Assembly (NCBI GenBank): GCA_001282665.1
Contig: LN874946.1
Span: forward strand, 263,449 to 324,234
Direction of reading: 5' to 3'
DNA length: 60,786 nt
From: Clostridiales bacterium mt11
GTDB taxonomy: Bacteria > Bacillota > Clostridia > Tissierellales > Tepidimicrobiaceae
Of this stretch, positions 1-9,056 are shown piece after piece (positions within the stretch are counted from its first letter, which is position 1; each line of letters starts with the position of its first letter). Below the pieces are notes generated by a model, which was given only the letters and a program-made list of their open reading frames with translations, was not told the DNA's origin and ran no database searches. The translations under genes were made by a program, and so were the position numbers.

Positions 1-1
1 A

Positions 2-244
2 TATGTAATCGACAAGATTAGTCTTGAAGATGGAAGTGAGGAAGAGGATATTATAGATAATATTATGTTAAAAGAAATCCTGTCCCAATTGAAAGAGAGG
101 GATAGACAGGTTATCGTTTTGCGATATTTTAAAGATAAAACTCAAGTGGAAGTAGCTGAATTGTTGGGAATATCACAAGTTCAGGTATCTCGTATTGAAA
201 AGAGAATAATAGAAGATATGAAAAAGATGTTAGCTAAGGCATGA
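2..244 (+). CDS. sigF: RNA polymerase sigma-F factor, C-terminal part (partial)
   Basis: The window opens inside this gene, and the last 80 residues are visible before the TGA stop. They contain sigma-70 region 4: a helix-turn-helix with the words ERDRQVIVLRYF, TQVEVAELLGIS and QVQVSRIEKR, which binds the -35 promoter element. Identification as the forespore factor sigma-F rests on position: in spore-formers spoIIAC (sigF) commonly precedes the spoVA operon, which follows here. The visible part alone would also fit sigma-G or sigma-B. The stop codon lies inside the stem of the following terminator. Confidence 0.8.
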   Translation, partial: YVIDKISLEDGSEEEDIIDNIMLKEILSQLKERDRQVIVLRYFKDKTQVEVAELLGISQVQVSRIEKRIIEDMKKMLAKA

Positions 245-264
245 AATCATGCCTTATTTTTTTT
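236..264 (+). terminator. Terminator of the sigF transcript
   Basis: AAGGCATG and CATGCCTT form a perfect 8-bp stem around an AAAT loop, followed by A and eight T. The left arm includes the last codons and stop of sigF, so the hairpin forms only once ribosomes have cleared the end of the gene. Confidence 0.85.
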
Positions 265-292
265 GAATTAAAAAAATATATAGGAGAATAAT
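264..292 (+). promoter_or_regulatory. Possible forespore-type promoter for the spoVA operon
   Basis: After the sigF terminator, a TGAAT word at 264-268 is followed about 15 bp later by GGAGAATAAT at 283-292. This loosely resembles sigma-F/sigma-G promoters (GYATA and GGNNANANT type elements). spoVA is a sigma-G target in Bacillus subtilis. The match is imperfect, so this is a weak inference from spacing and context. Confidence 0.25.
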
Positions 293-321
293 ATAGATAA
301 AGAATTAATTGGGGTGATTAA

Positions 322-495
322 ATGAATACTAAAACAATAATAAATAAAAAAAGTATAATAACTGTTTTGATAATAGTTATTTTAATCTTAGGCTGCTTTA
401 TATGGTATGGAGAATTGGGAACCAATAGAGAAGTACCTAAGAGAGCAAAGTTTGTTGGTAATTTTGTTTTAAGGGGTGATGAAAATCAACAATGA
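322..495 (+). CDS. Small membrane protein between sigF and spoVAA
   Basis: This 57-residue reading frame starts at ATG 322 behind TTGGGGTGATTAA, a good ribosome site. Lysines at the N-terminus precede one hydrophobic stretch (ITVLIIVILILGCF, about residues 13-26), so the product is a predicted single-pass membrane protein. LILGC vaguely resembles a lipobox, but the following residue is Phe, which fits lipidation poorly. Its last 17 bases overlap spoVAA in another frame, suggesting translational coupling. I do not recognise a family. Its place as first gene of the spoVA transcript suggests a sporulation role, but that is inference. Confidence 0.6.
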   Translation: MNTKTIINKKSIITVLIIVILILGCFIWYGELGTNREVPKRAKFVGNFVLRGDENQQ

Positions 496-1108
496 TCAAG
501 TATATATAGATCTAGAAACCAAATTTTCAGTAGATTTAAATACCCATGTATATGTAAAGGACATAGGAGAAGTATATTGTAATAATGATAATATTAAGAA
601 AAAGGTTGAGAATGTTAGAGTTTATAATGGCAAGGATAAGGAAATTTATGATTATATTTCAGGCACAGAAATTACTACTAAGATTTTAGACAGCGTTGAT
701 AATATAGATGTAACTATAATAGGCGGTCCAGATGTCCTTTTGGAGATAAAAGGGCGAGAAGAAGCAAAAGTATTTTTAAAAGTAGTAAAGATTGTCCTTG
801 TCATGTTGGTTCTTTTTTTTGGTGCAGTAATGGCTATAATTAATTTTTATGAAGATGTAAGCATAAAAAAGTCTATGGAACAGATATTTTACATCATAAC
901 TGGCAATAGAAAAGAAAATCCATTGATATTGACCATTCCTTTTTCCTTGGGAATTGGATTTGGGATATTTGCCTTTTTTAGTAGAACATTTAGTTTTAGT
1001 AAGAGAAGAAGACAAGAACCTGGACCTATGGAAGTTGAATTATTTTTATATGACAAGGAGATGGAGGATAGTATACTTAATGAGTTAAAAAATAAAGAAA
1101 AACTATAG
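479..1108 (+). CDS. spoVAA: Stage V sporulation protein AA
   Basis: The 209-residue product starts at ATG 479 behind AAGGGGTG; a GTG three bases upstream is less likely. It has a soluble N-terminal half of about 100 residues, two hydrophobic segments (about residues 98-120 and 148-166), and a C-terminal patch with EPGPMEVELFLYD that resembles the conserved ending of SpoVAA. Bacillus SpoVAA is of similar length. SpoVA proteins form the inner-membrane system that moves Ca-dipicolinic acid into the forespore and releases it at germination. The gene heads a spoVAA-AB-AC-AD-AE series with almost no gaps. Confidence 0.88.
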   Translation: MKINNDQVYIDLETKFSVDLNTHVYVKDIGEVYCNNDNIKKKVENVRVYNGKDKEIYDYISGTEITTKILDSVDNIDVTIIGGPDVLLEIKGREEAKVFLKVVKIVLVMLVLFFGAVMAIINFYEDVSIKKSMEQIFYIITGNRKENPLILTIPFSLGIGFGIFAFFSRTFSFSKRRRQEPGPMEVELFLYDKEMEDSILNELKNKEKL

Positions 1109-1126
1109 TTTTTGGTGGTGAATCCC

Positions 1127-1546
1127 ATGGGGAAAATAATTTTAATGTGTTTTATTGGAGTTTCAGCAGGAATTACAGTAGGAAGTGCAATTGCTGCTTT
1201 TGTTACTTTGCTTCAAGTAGTACCAAGGTTAACACAGATTACAGAAACAAGAGATTATATAAAATTATATGAGTATACATTTACATTTAGTGTTACATTG
1301 TTTAGCTTCATCTATTTTTTATCTTTTAATTTTAAATTAAGTAAATACTTATGTATTCCTATAGGTTTAAATATGGGTATATTTGTTGGATTGTTTGCTT
1401 CAGCTTTAGCAGAGGTTTTAAATGTAGTGCCTGTATTTTCAAAGAAGTTCAAAGTTAAACATGAACTAAAGTTTATTATAGGTGCATTGATATGTGGAAA
1501 GGTGATAGGTTCATTATTTTATTGGATTAAGTTTATTAAACACTAG
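1127..1546 (+). CDS. spoVAB: Stage V sporulation protein AB
   Basis: This 139-residue integral membrane protein has about four hydrophobic helices. ATG 1127 is chosen because GGTGGTG ends 6 bases before it; TTG/GTG codons at 1112-1120 lie inside that ribosome site. The segment GLFASALAEVLNVVPVFSKKFK near residues 85-106 matches the conserved core of SpoVAB. It is the partner of SpoVAA in the DPA transport system of spores. Three bases separate spoVAA from the open frame, and spoVAC follows directly. Confidence 0.88.
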   Translation: MGKIILMCFIGVSAGITVGSAIAAFVTLLQVVPRLTQITETRDYIKLYEYTFTFSVTLFSFIYFLSFNFKLSKYLCIPIGLNMGIFVGLFASALAEVLNVVPVFSKKFKVKHELKFIIGALICGKVIGSLFYWIKFIKH

Positions 1547-1559
1547 GAGTGTGAGAAAA

Positions 1560-2009
1560 ATGGAGAATATGAACAAAAAGGATTATCAAAAATATGCAGA
1601 AAAAAAGGTACCTAAGCCAACTTATCTAAAAAATATTATATATGCTTTTATAGTAGGGGGGCTTATATGTGTAGTTGGTCAAATTATAAGGAACATGCTG
1701 TTTAAGTATGGATTAGATGAGAAAGCAGTAGCAGCTGGTACCTCTATTATATTGGTATTTCTCGGAGCATTTTTAACTGGTATTGGAGTTTACGATAGAA
1801 TAGGGAAAATAGGTGGAGCAGGGGCTGCAGTACCTATTACTGGCTTTGCTAATTCTATTGTATCTCCTGCCATGGAATTTAAAAGGGAAGGATTTATATT
1901 TGGGGTAGCAGCTAGGATGTTTAGCATAGCAGGACCAGTTTTAGTATATGGTGTAGGCAGTTCAGTTATTGTAGGGATTTTATACTTAATATTTACAAAA
2001 GGAAGGTGA
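1560..2009 (+). CDS. spoVAC: Stage V sporulation protein AC
   Basis: The product has 149 residues from ATG 1560, placed 10 bases after AGGAG; an in-frame GTG at 1551 is too close. A charged N-terminus is followed by several membrane helices and the motif GGAGAAVPITGFANSIVSPAMEF, typical of the SpoVAC/SpoVAEb family. In Bacillus, SpoVAC behaves as a mechanosensitive channel that releases Ca-DPA during germination. It is homologous to the spoVAE product at the end of this operon, which repeats the VPITGF motif. Confidence 0.92.
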   Translation: MENMNKKDYQKYAEKKVPKPTYLKNIIYAFIVGGLICVVGQIIRNMLFKYGLDEKAVAAGTSIILVFLGAFLTGIGVYDRIGKIGGAGAAVPITGFANSIVSPAMEFKREGFIFGVAARMFSIAGPVLVYGVGSSVIVGILYLIFTKGR

Positions 2010-2014
2010 TATTT

Positions 2015-3034
2015 ATGATTAAAAAACGAATTGGACTGCAAACGATAAAGCTTTTAAATCCTCCTTCTATATTAAGTACTGCATCTATTGTTGGACCTAA
2101 AGAAGGAGAGGGACCTTTAAAAAAATATTTCGATCTCATATTAGAAGATGATATGTGGGGGCAAGAGTCCTTTGAAAAATCCGAGGCAAAGATTCAGGAG
2201 GAAGCAATAAAGTTAGCTATATCTAATGCAAACCTATCTCCAAACGATATAGAGTATTTGTTTTCTGGAGATTTGCTAAATCAAATTGTAACTTCCTCTT
2301 ATTCAGCAAGACAATTGGGGATACCATACTTTGGACTATATGGGGCTTGTTCCACTATGACGGAATCTTTGAGTCTAGGAGCTATGACAATAGATGGAGG
2401 ATTTGCAGATAAGGTGGTTTGTGCTACATCTAGTCATTTTAGTACTGCGGAACGTCAATTTAGATTTCCATTAGAGTATGGGAGTCAAAGAACGTTTTCG
2501 GCTCAGTGGACCGTTACAGGTGCTGGTGCTACAGTATTGTCATCTGAAGGCAATGGACCCTATATAACTTATGTAACTACTGGAAAGATTATAGATTTAG
2601 GGATAAAGGATGCTAACAATATGGGAGGAGCCATGGCTCCAGCTGCAATAGATACTATATCACAACACTTTAAGGATACAGGGTATAACCCTAAAGATTA
2701 TGATCTAATTATAACTGGAGATTTAGGTTTGGTTGGGAAAAAGATATTATTAGATTTAATGAGAAAAGAAGGATACGATCTTTCAGAGATATATTCCGAT
2801 TGTGGAATTAAAATATTTGATGGTGTGGAACAAGATACCCATGCTGGGGGAAGTGGATGTGGATGTGCTGCAACGGTTTTCAATGGATATATCTATAAAG
2901 AGATGATAAATAGAAATCTAAATAGAGTTTTATTAGTTGCGACAGGTGCTTTACACTCTCCAATTACTACATTACAAGGGGAATCTATTCCAGGAATAGC
3001 CCATGCAGTAACTTTAGATAATATGATAAGTTAG
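2015..3034 (+). CDS. spoVAD: Stage V sporulation protein AD
   Basis: At 339 residues this equals the usual SpoVAD length (about 338). The start is ATG 2015 behind GGAAGGTGAT, not the earlier in-frame codon. The chain has a thiolase-like fold signature, with YFGLYGACSTMTESLSLGA around the position of a thiolase nucleophile and HAGGSGCGCAA toward the C-terminus. In Bacillus SpoVAD is peripheral on the spore inner membrane and binds dipicolinic acid directly. It sits between spoVAC and spoVAE in the canonical order. Confidence 0.95.
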   Translation: MIKKRIGLQTIKLLNPPSILSTASIVGPKEGEGPLKKYFDLILEDDMWGQESFEKSEAKIQEEAIKLAISNANLSPNDIEYLFSGDLLNQIVTSSYSARQLGIPYFGLYGACSTMTESLSLGAMTIDGGFADKVVCATSSHFSTAERQFRFPLEYGSQRTFSAQWTVTGAGATVLSSEGNGPYITYVTTGKIIDLGIKDANNMGGAMAPAAIDTISQHFKDTGYNPKDYDLIITGDLGLVGKKILLDLMRKEGYDLSEIYSDCGIKIFDGVEQDTHAGGSGCGCAATVFNGYIYKEMINRNLNRVLLVATGALHSPITTLQGESIPGIAHAVTLDNMIS

Positions 3035-3044
3035 GAGGGATGAT

Positions 3045-3401
3045 ATGGAATATTTAAAGGCTTTTATAGTAGGAGGATTAATATGCGTTATAGGGCAGAT
3101 TATACTGGATAATACTAAATTGACTCCTGGGCACATATTGGTAATCTTTTTAACTTCTGGGGTAATACTAGGTGCTATAGGATTGTATGAGCCTTTGGTA
3201 AAGTTTGCTGAAGCTGGAGCTTCAGTGCCTATAACTGGTTTTGGATATGCCCTTAGTAAAGGTGCCATTGAAGGAGCAAAGACGAAGGGAGTACTGGGAG
3301 CATTTGTCGGCGGATTGGAAGCTACAGCTGGAGGCATAGCCGCTGCTATATTATTTGGTTATATAATGGCTGTAGTTTCAGAACCAAAGACAAAAAATTA
3401 A
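3045..3401 (+). CDS. spoVAE: Stage V sporulation protein AE (SpoVAEb type)
   Basis: This 118-residue protein is almost entirely membrane helices. It carries AEAGASVPITGFGYALSKGAIEGAK, the same core as SpoVAC, so the two are paralogues. The ribosome site GGAGGGATGAT lies just before ATG 3045, ten bases after spoVAD. It is the last gene of the SpoVA unit, and its stop codon sits within the left arm of a 16-bp terminator stem shared with the converging PBP gene. Confidence 0.92.
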   Translation: MEYLKAFIVGGLICVIGQIILDNTKLTPGHILVIFLTSGVILGAIGLYEPLVKFAEAGASVPITGFGYALSKGAIEGAKTKGVLGAFVGGLEATAGGIAAAILFGYIMAVVSEPKTKN

Positions 3402-3430
3402 AGGTCTCCTTTGCGAGACCTTTAATTTTT
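3393..3430. terminator. Bidirectional terminator between spoVAE and the PBP gene
   Basis: A perfect 16-bp stem (3393-3408 with 3415-3430) closes a 6-base loop. Its outer part is A-rich on the left and T-rich on the right, so it can stop transcription from both converging genes. The left arm contains the spoVAE stop codon. Confidence 0.9.
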
Positions 3431-3433
3431 ATT

Positions 3434-6358
3434 TTAATTATCTATAACATCATTACTATCTTCATTATCATTATTTTCATTGTTATCATCATCTTCATTG
3501 TTCCAATCATTATCATCTATACCATTATTTTCTTCCTCATCATTATCTAATAGATCATCTAACCATTCATCAACGGTATTATCTTGATTATGAACATCAC
3601 ATTCTTCATATGGGGCAGTAAATTTATAATCAGATGGAACAATGCCACCATGTTCAGCAGGATTATAAGGAGGATTTCTTTTTATAAATACCCTCGTCTC
3701 TATATTTCCTTCTGGACAATATTCATTAGCAATCTTATTGGTAGTTGTGTCAATTCGTACCTCAACATGAGCATCACAGAATTCTTTAGGCTGAGTACCA
3801 CTAGCAAATATTTCTGTTCTTACTGTACTTCCTCTTTGATCACGACTACACAAATCCGTTGCTAATTTGCCCGATTGAGTACATATATTTACTGAAACTA
3901 TATTAGGTGGCTGTTCGAATTTTCTATTTTCAAGACCATCATGAACCCTTGTCATTATAATCTTCCATAATTGAGCGGCCATAGAGCTACCTTGATTTAA
4001 CTTTATTTGTGGTGAATCGTTACCTATCCATAATCCTGTTACATAATAAGGGGTATACCCTACAAACCAAGCATCTGCTTTATCTTGAGTAGTACCAGTC
4101 TTACCAGCTGTAGTCATATTAGGAACTTGAGCTCTCCCTGCAATACCGTTAGATACCGTAGTTCTTAATATATCTGACATAACAAATGCAACTTGAGGAG
4201 ATACTACTGTAGTTTTTTTAGGTGTATTATCTATCAAGATATTTCCATCTTTATCTAATATCTTTGTAAAAGCTACTGGTTTTATATAGGTACCATTATT
4301 AGCGATAGATGCATAGGCTGCAGTAATATCCATTGGACTTAAACCCCTAGTCATACCACCTAGCCCTAAAGCTGATAAATTTTCATCATTATTGGCTTTG
4401 TTTTCAACAGATGTAATAAAATCATCCTTTGAAGGATCCTCTTTATTGATAATACCCATTCTACTTAAATATTCCATAGAGGTTTTTACTCCAATAGCTT
4501 CTACGGTTTTAACCGAGTTAACATTTACCGACTGCTCTACGGAATGTCTTAAAGTATGAATCCCTTTGTAACCGCTATACCAGTTGTTTGGCCATACCTT
4601 CCCATTATCATAAAAAGGCACATCATCAATGGGGGAGGCTGCAGTAAAGCCATTATCTAATGCTGGTAAATATGCTGCTATTGGTTTAATAGTAGAACCA
4701 GGTTGTCTAGGTGATGTAGCACGGTTAAGAATACGTGCACCTTCTACATCTCTACCGCCAACAAGGGCTTTTATTTGACCAGTTCTATAATCCATTATTA
4801 CAGTGGCAGATTGAGGTTGCACTATACCATCTTTATGTCTATAGAAGTATTTTTCATTGATTTTTAAATTGCCATTACCATCTATAGAATAGAACTCTGG
4901 ATTTTCTTTTAAAAACTTACTTGAGATAGTCAAAGCTTTATCTTCAGAAACTGAGAAACTATTTTCAGGTAATGTCAATGAACCAACTCTATGGGTTACT
5001 AAATTTTTACGATTATCTATAGTATAATAATCTCCAACATCGACATTACTTTTATATGCTGTTAGTTTTGGATTTCTTATTATTAGATTCCCGTCAACTG
5101 TTTCAAATGTATTTTTTTCTATTATTAAGTTGAAGCTTTCATCTAATAGGTTTTCTTGTTTGTAAAACATAACGTTGTTTCGCTCATCAACTATGTTTTG
5201 TGCTTTGTTTAGTCTCCATGTAATAAAAGCAGGACCTTTTATTTTGCCTGGATCTCCTAATAATATCTCGGTAAAATTATTATATACATCTTCCAGTTTT
5301 TGCTGTAATCCTATATCCATAGTTGAATATATTTTTAATCCACCAGTATATAATTCCTTTTCCGCTTCTTCTTTTGAATAACCTAGCTCATTTATAAGAG
5401 CATCTATAACTTGAACTTTAACGTAATCGTTAAAATAAGAAGAGATACCTTTTATTTTCTTTTGACCTGGTTTTAAGTTAGCTTTAATATCTTCTTTTAA
5501 TGCAGCATCATACTCTTCTTGAGTAATATTCCCTAGCTCTAACATTTTCCCTAGAACTATTTTTTGTCTTTTAATAGCCTCTTCATTGTAGACTGCAATA
5601 TATTTTTCACCTAATATATCGACCTGACCTACTTCAATATGTTTTTCGCTATCAAAATTTTCTGGCTTTAAAGTCTGATATATGGCGTATTTAGTAGGAC
5701 TCTTAACAATACCAGCTAATGCTGCTGATTCTGCTATAGTTAATTCATCTACATTTTTAGAAAAGTAGGTTTGTGCCGCTTCTTGGACTCCATAGGCCCC
5801 TTGACCTAGATATATCCTATTTAAATACCCTTCCAAAATTTGATCTTTAGTTAAAGCCTTGTCAATTTGTAAAGCTAAATAAGCTTCTTTTATCTTTCTA
5901 TCTAGTGTTTTCTCATTGCTTAAATAAAGGTTTCTTGCTAACTGTTGGGTAATTGTACTTGCTCCTCTAACAGTATGTCCAGCTTTTAGATTATCTAAAA
6001 AGGAGCTGATAATCCCTCTTGGATCTACCCCGATATGGGTTTTAAACCTTTCATCCTCTATTGATATAAAAGCATCTCTTAAATGAGTAGGCATTTTGCT
6101 CAAGCTGACTATTGTTCTATATTCTTCAGTTTGAATTTTCTCTATGACCTTTCCATTTTCATCTAGGATAAATGAAGTTTGATTCAATAAAGAGGTGATA
6201 TTTGTCGGGTCAATTTTGGGAGCATCTTTAACAATGCCTATCACAATGCCCATAACTGCACCTGCTGCAATGACAACTATCATAAGTAGTACTATAAAAA
6301 ATGTTTTTAGTCCCTTCCTCTTTTTTTTCTGTGGTGCTTTTTTATTACCTTCTGACAT
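3434..6358 (-). CDS. Class A penicillin-binding protein (PBP1A family)
   Basis: This 974-residue bifunctional enzyme polymerises and cross-links peptidoglycan outside the membrane. A lysine-rich cytoplasmic start and one hydrophobic anchor (about residues 17-42) precede the GT51 glycosyltransferase domain, with EDERF near residue 100 and RGASTITQQLARNLYL near 135. The transpeptidase domain has SPRQPGSTIKP (STIK nucleophile), SVNVNS and the KTGTT box. The end is an extreme Asp/Asn/Glu-rich tail of about 40 residues that looks disordered. The protein is longer than typical PBP1 through the insert before the transpeptidase and this tail. It is transcribed against its neighbours on both sides. 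Confidence 0.93.
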   Translation of the reverse strand: MSEGNKKAPQKKKRKGLKTFFIVLLMIVVIAAGAVMGIVIGIVKDAPKIDPTNITSLLNQTSFILDENGKVIEKIQTEEYRTIVSLSKMPTHLRDAFISIEDERFKTHIGVDPRGIISSFLDNLKAGHTVRGASTITQQLARNLYLSNEKTLDRKIKEAYLALQIDKALTKDQILEGYLNRIYLGQGAYGVQEAAQTYFSKNVDELTIAESAALAGIVKSPTKYAIYQTLKPENFDSEKHIEVGQVDILGEKYIAVYNEEAIKRQKIVLGKMLELGNITQEEYDAALKEDIKANLKPGQKKIKGISSYFNDYVKVQVIDALINELGYSKEEAEKELYTGGLKIYSTMDIGLQQKLEDVYNNFTEILLGDPGKIKGPAFITWRLNKAQNIVDERNNVMFYKQENLLDESFNLIIEKNTFETVDGNLIIRNPKLTAYKSNVDVGDYYTIDNRKNLVTHRVGSLTLPENSFSVSEDKALTISSKFLKENPEFYSIDGNGNLKINEKYFYRHKDGIVQPQSATVIMDYRTGQIKALVGGRDVEGARILNRATSPRQPGSTIKPIAAYLPALDNGFTAASPIDDVPFYDNGKVWPNNWYSGYKGIHTLRHSVEQSVNVNSVKTVEAIGVKTSMEYLSRMGIINKEDPSKDDFITSVENKANNDENLSALGLGGMTRGLSPMDITAAYASIANNGTYIKPVAFTKILDKDGNILIDNTPKKTTVVSPQVAFVMSDILRTTVSNGIAGRAQVPNMTTAGKTGTTQDKADAWFVGYTPYYVTGLWIGNDSPQIKLNQGSSMAAQLWKIIMTRVHDGLENRKFEQPPNIVSVNICTQSGKLATDLCSRDQRGSTVRTEIFASGTQPKEFCDAHVEVRIDTTTNKIANEYCPEGNIETRVFIKRNPPYNPAEHGGIVPSDYKFTAPYEECDVHNQDNTVDEWLDDLLDNDEEENNGIDDNDWNNEDDDNNENNDNEDSNDVIDN

Positions 6359-6516
6359 TAAAAAACCTCCTTACTTTAAGAAAAGGTAGTAAACAAATTA
6401 ATTATATCATACAAACATAATAATGTTAATAAGTTGATTTTATAAAAATATATTACGATAAAAATAAATCTATTTAGTATATCCTACATATAATTATATA
6501 TTAGGAGGGGTATCCT

Positions 6517-7170
6517 GTGAGATATTATTCACATTTAATTAAAAGTAAACGTTATATAATATGGATTATTGCCATAATAGTCTTATTTGTATACTTATTT
6601 AGATTTATAGATAAAAATATTAAGCCTACTGTAGTGGCAATAGCAGAGATAAGAGCTAGAGCTGTTACTACTCAAGCTATAAATGATACGATTAAGACGA
6701 AAATTAGAAGAGACATTAACTATAATGATCTAATATTTGTTAAGTATGATAATGAAGGGAAAGTTACTCTTATGCAGGCAAATACTATTTTAATGAATAG
6801 TATTGCTGCTGAGGTTGCCCTTGAAGTTCAAGAACAGTTGAAACAAATATCTGAAGCGGAAATAAGAGTACCTTTAAGCAATGCTTTTGACACCCAGATA
6901 CTAGCTCTACCTAGTATAAAAGTACAAATAATACCCCAGGGTTCAGTAGCTGTAGATTTTGCAACAGAATTTGAATCATCAGGAATTAATCAAACTAGAC
7001 ATAGAATATATATAATAGTAGTTACCGATATAAAGATGATAGTACCTTTGGTTTCAGAAAATTTGAGAATCACAACCAATATTCCTATAGCTGAAACTAT
7101 AATAGTAGGAGATGTACCAGAACAATATGTAAATGTACCTAAAGACGATTTATTAAAGATAATTAGATAA
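6517..7170 (+). CDS. yunB: Sporulation protein YunB
   Basis: The product has 217 residues from GTG 6517, seven bases after TTAGGAGGGG. One N-terminal membrane helix (about residues 14-28) is followed by an extracytoplasmic domain with ARAVTTQAINDTI, EVQEQL and RVPLSNAF, which match the conserved blocks of YunB. In Bacillus, yunB belongs to the mother-cell sigma-E regulon and its loss impairs sporulation; its molecular role is unclear. It stands alone with its own leader of about 150 bases, divergent from the PBP gene. Confidence 0.88.
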   Translation: MRYYSHLIKSKRYIIWIIAIIVLFVYLFRFIDKNIKPTVVAIAEIRARAVTTQAINDTIKTKIRRDINYNDLIFVKYDNEGKVTLMQANTILMNSIAAEVALEVQEQLKQISEAEIRVPLSNAFDTQILALPSIKVQIIPQGSVAVDFATEFESSGINQTRHRIYIIVVTDIKMIVPLVSENLRITTNIPIAETIIVGDVPEQYVNVPKDDLLKIIR

Positions 7171-7240
7171 TTAAAGGACTAAGTGATATAATATACTAAA
7201 GAATAAAAAATAAATATAATGGTTTTGAAAGGGTGATAGA

Positions 7241-8524
7241 TTGATTGAAGAAAAAGAGAATATAGAAAAGACATTGTTAGTAGGAGTTGAGTTAGAAAAG
7301 GACACTATTGATATAGCTAACTCTATGGATGAATTAGAGGAATTAGTGAATGCTGCTGGAGGTATGGTTATATCAAGGGTTATACAGAAAAGGTATTCAA
7401 TAGATGCTGCATATTTTATAGGAAAAGGTAAAGCTGAAGAAATAAAACATTACTGTGAAGAATTGGATATAGACCTTGTAGTATTTAATGATGAGCTATC
7501 TGGAGCTCAGCTTAGAAATTTAGAGGGGATAATTGACAGAAAAATCGTAGATAGAACCAATTTGATTTTAGATATATTTGCAAATAGAGCTACTTCAAAA
7601 GAGGGCAAGTTACAGGTAAAATTAGCTCAACTTAGATATAGACTGCCTAGATTAGTTGGATTCAGGGACTATTTATCGAGAGAAGGTGGAGGTATAGGTA
7701 CTAGAGGACCTGGTGAACAAAAGCTGGAAACGGATAGGCGACATGTTTTAAGGGAAATAGATAATATTGAAAGAGCATTGAAAGAAGCTGAAAAAGCAAG
7801 GGATATTAAAAGGAAAAAAAGAGAGAACTCAAATCTTCCTATAGTTGCTCTAGTTGGATATACAAATGCGGGAAAGTCTACATTATTAAATAAAATAATT
7901 GAGATGAATGACGAATATAGTGAATCCAAAAAGGTATTTGTATACGATATGCTATTTGCAACATTGGATACTTTTTTAAGAACTGCAAAACTACCTAATG
8001 GACAAAAATTCTTGATTACGGATACAGTTGGTTTTGTTAGTAAACTTCCCACTCATTTAGTTGAAGCTTTCAAAGGAACTTTAGAGGAGGTAAAATTTGC
8101 AGATTTGTTAATCCATGTAGTAGATGCATCAAATAGCGATTTAGACATACAGATTAAAACCACATATAATATATTAAAAGAGTTAGAAGTCTTAGATAAG
8201 CCAATAATAACCGTATTTAACAAGATGGATAAAGTAGATATTAGCAATATAGCGTATGATGATAAATATGCCAGCAATAAAATATTTGTTTCTGGTAAGA
8301 ATTCTACTAATTTAGATAAATTATTGGATATGATTCAATTAAATTTGCCTCAAGAATATAAGGATGTAATATTAAAAATTCCTTATGATAAACAAAATTT
8401 AGTCAATTATTTTTTGAATAATTACGAAGTAGAATATATAGAATATAAGGTAGATGGTACGGAAATAAAATTGAGTATAAATCAAGTGGATTATGAAAAA
8501 TATTCTGATTATATTCTTTATTAA
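7241..8524 (+). CDS. hflX: Ribosome-associated GTPase HflX
   Basis: The product has 427 residues from TTG 7241 behind AAAGGGTGA. The N-terminal HflX domain ends in the glycine-rich segment SREGGGIGTRGPGEQKLETDRR, the family signature. The G domain has GYTNAGKST (G1, about residue 205), DTVGF (G3) and NKMDK (G4). A C-terminal region of about 60 residues follows. HflX binds 50S and 70S ribosomes and splits stalled ribosomes after stress, especially heat. It is usual length and alone in its transcript. Confidence 0.95.
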   Translation: MIEEKENIEKTLLVGVELEKDTIDIANSMDELEELVNAAGGMVISRVIQKRYSIDAAYFIGKGKAEEIKHYCEELDIDLVVFNDELSGAQLRNLEGIIDRKIVDRTNLILDIFANRATSKEGKLQVKLAQLRYRLPRLVGFRDYLSREGGGIGTRGPGEQKLETDRRHVLREIDNIERALKEAEKARDIKRKKRENSNLPIVALVGYTNAGKSTLLNKIIEMNDEYSESKKVFVYDMLFATLDTFLRTAKLPNGQKFLITDTVGFVSKLPTHLVEAFKGTLEEVKFADLLIHVVDASNSDLDIQIKTTYNILKELEVLDKPIITVFNKMDKVDISNIAYDDKYASNKIFVSGKNSTNLDKLLDMIQLNLPQEYKDVILKIPYDKQNLVNYFLNNYEVEYIEYKVDGTEIKLSINQVDYEKYSDYILY

Positions 8525-8603
8525 ATGTTTTGTAATAATTTAATTGAATAATTAGATGAATTTGGGTATTATAATAGTAAGAATAAAAAGGAGGCTGGTA
8601 CCA

Positions 8604-9044
8604 ATGATTGTACGAAACTGTGCAGGCGGTGTTGTTTTCAATGAGGATAAGGTCTTTATTTTAAAAAATGACAAAGATGAATGGGTACTTCCTAAGGGGA
8701 AAATTCGTAATGGTTCTCTTCCAACAGAAACGGCTATTAGTCGTGTAAAGTATGAAACGGGCGTTGATGCCAATATCGTTTCTACTGCTGGTGAGACCAA
8801 TTACGAATTTTTTTCTTTATCAAGAAAACAAGAGGTATATAACAGAATCATATGGTACGTAATGGAAGCAACAAATATTGATTATAAAATAAATTATGAA
8901 GAAGGTTTTAAAGATGGAGGATTTTATCCGATAAATAGAGCTATTGACATGATTACTTACAGTCAGGACAAATCTTTAGTGATTTTATCCTACAAACAGT
9001 ATCTTAATTTAAAAGATATTGAAATCGATGAAATTTACGCTTAA
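8604..9044 (+). CDS. Nudix-fold protein with a degenerate Nudix box
   Basis: The product has 146 residues from ATG 8604, eight bases after AAAAGGAGG; an upstream in-frame ATG at 8556 has no ribosome site. The fold signature is clear: RNCAGGVVFNEDKVFILKND, then WVLPKGKIRNG. However, the segment that should read GX5EX7REUXEEXGU is GKIRNGSLPTETAISRVKYETG. The first Glu is Ser, the Arg-Glu pair is Ser-Arg, and one of the last two Glu is Tyr. Those acidic residues normally bind the catalytic metal, so the protein may be a binding or regulatory Nudix protein rather than a hydrolase. A terminator follows the gene. Confidence 0.82.
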   Translation: MIVRNCAGGVVFNEDKVFILKNDKDEWVLPKGKIRNGSLPTETAISRVKYETGVDANIVSTAGETNYEFFSLSRKQEVYNRIIWYVMEATNIDYKINYEEGFKDGGFYPINRAIDMITYSQDKSLVILSYKQYLNLKDIEIDEIYA

Positions 9045-9056
9045 ATGAATCAAACA

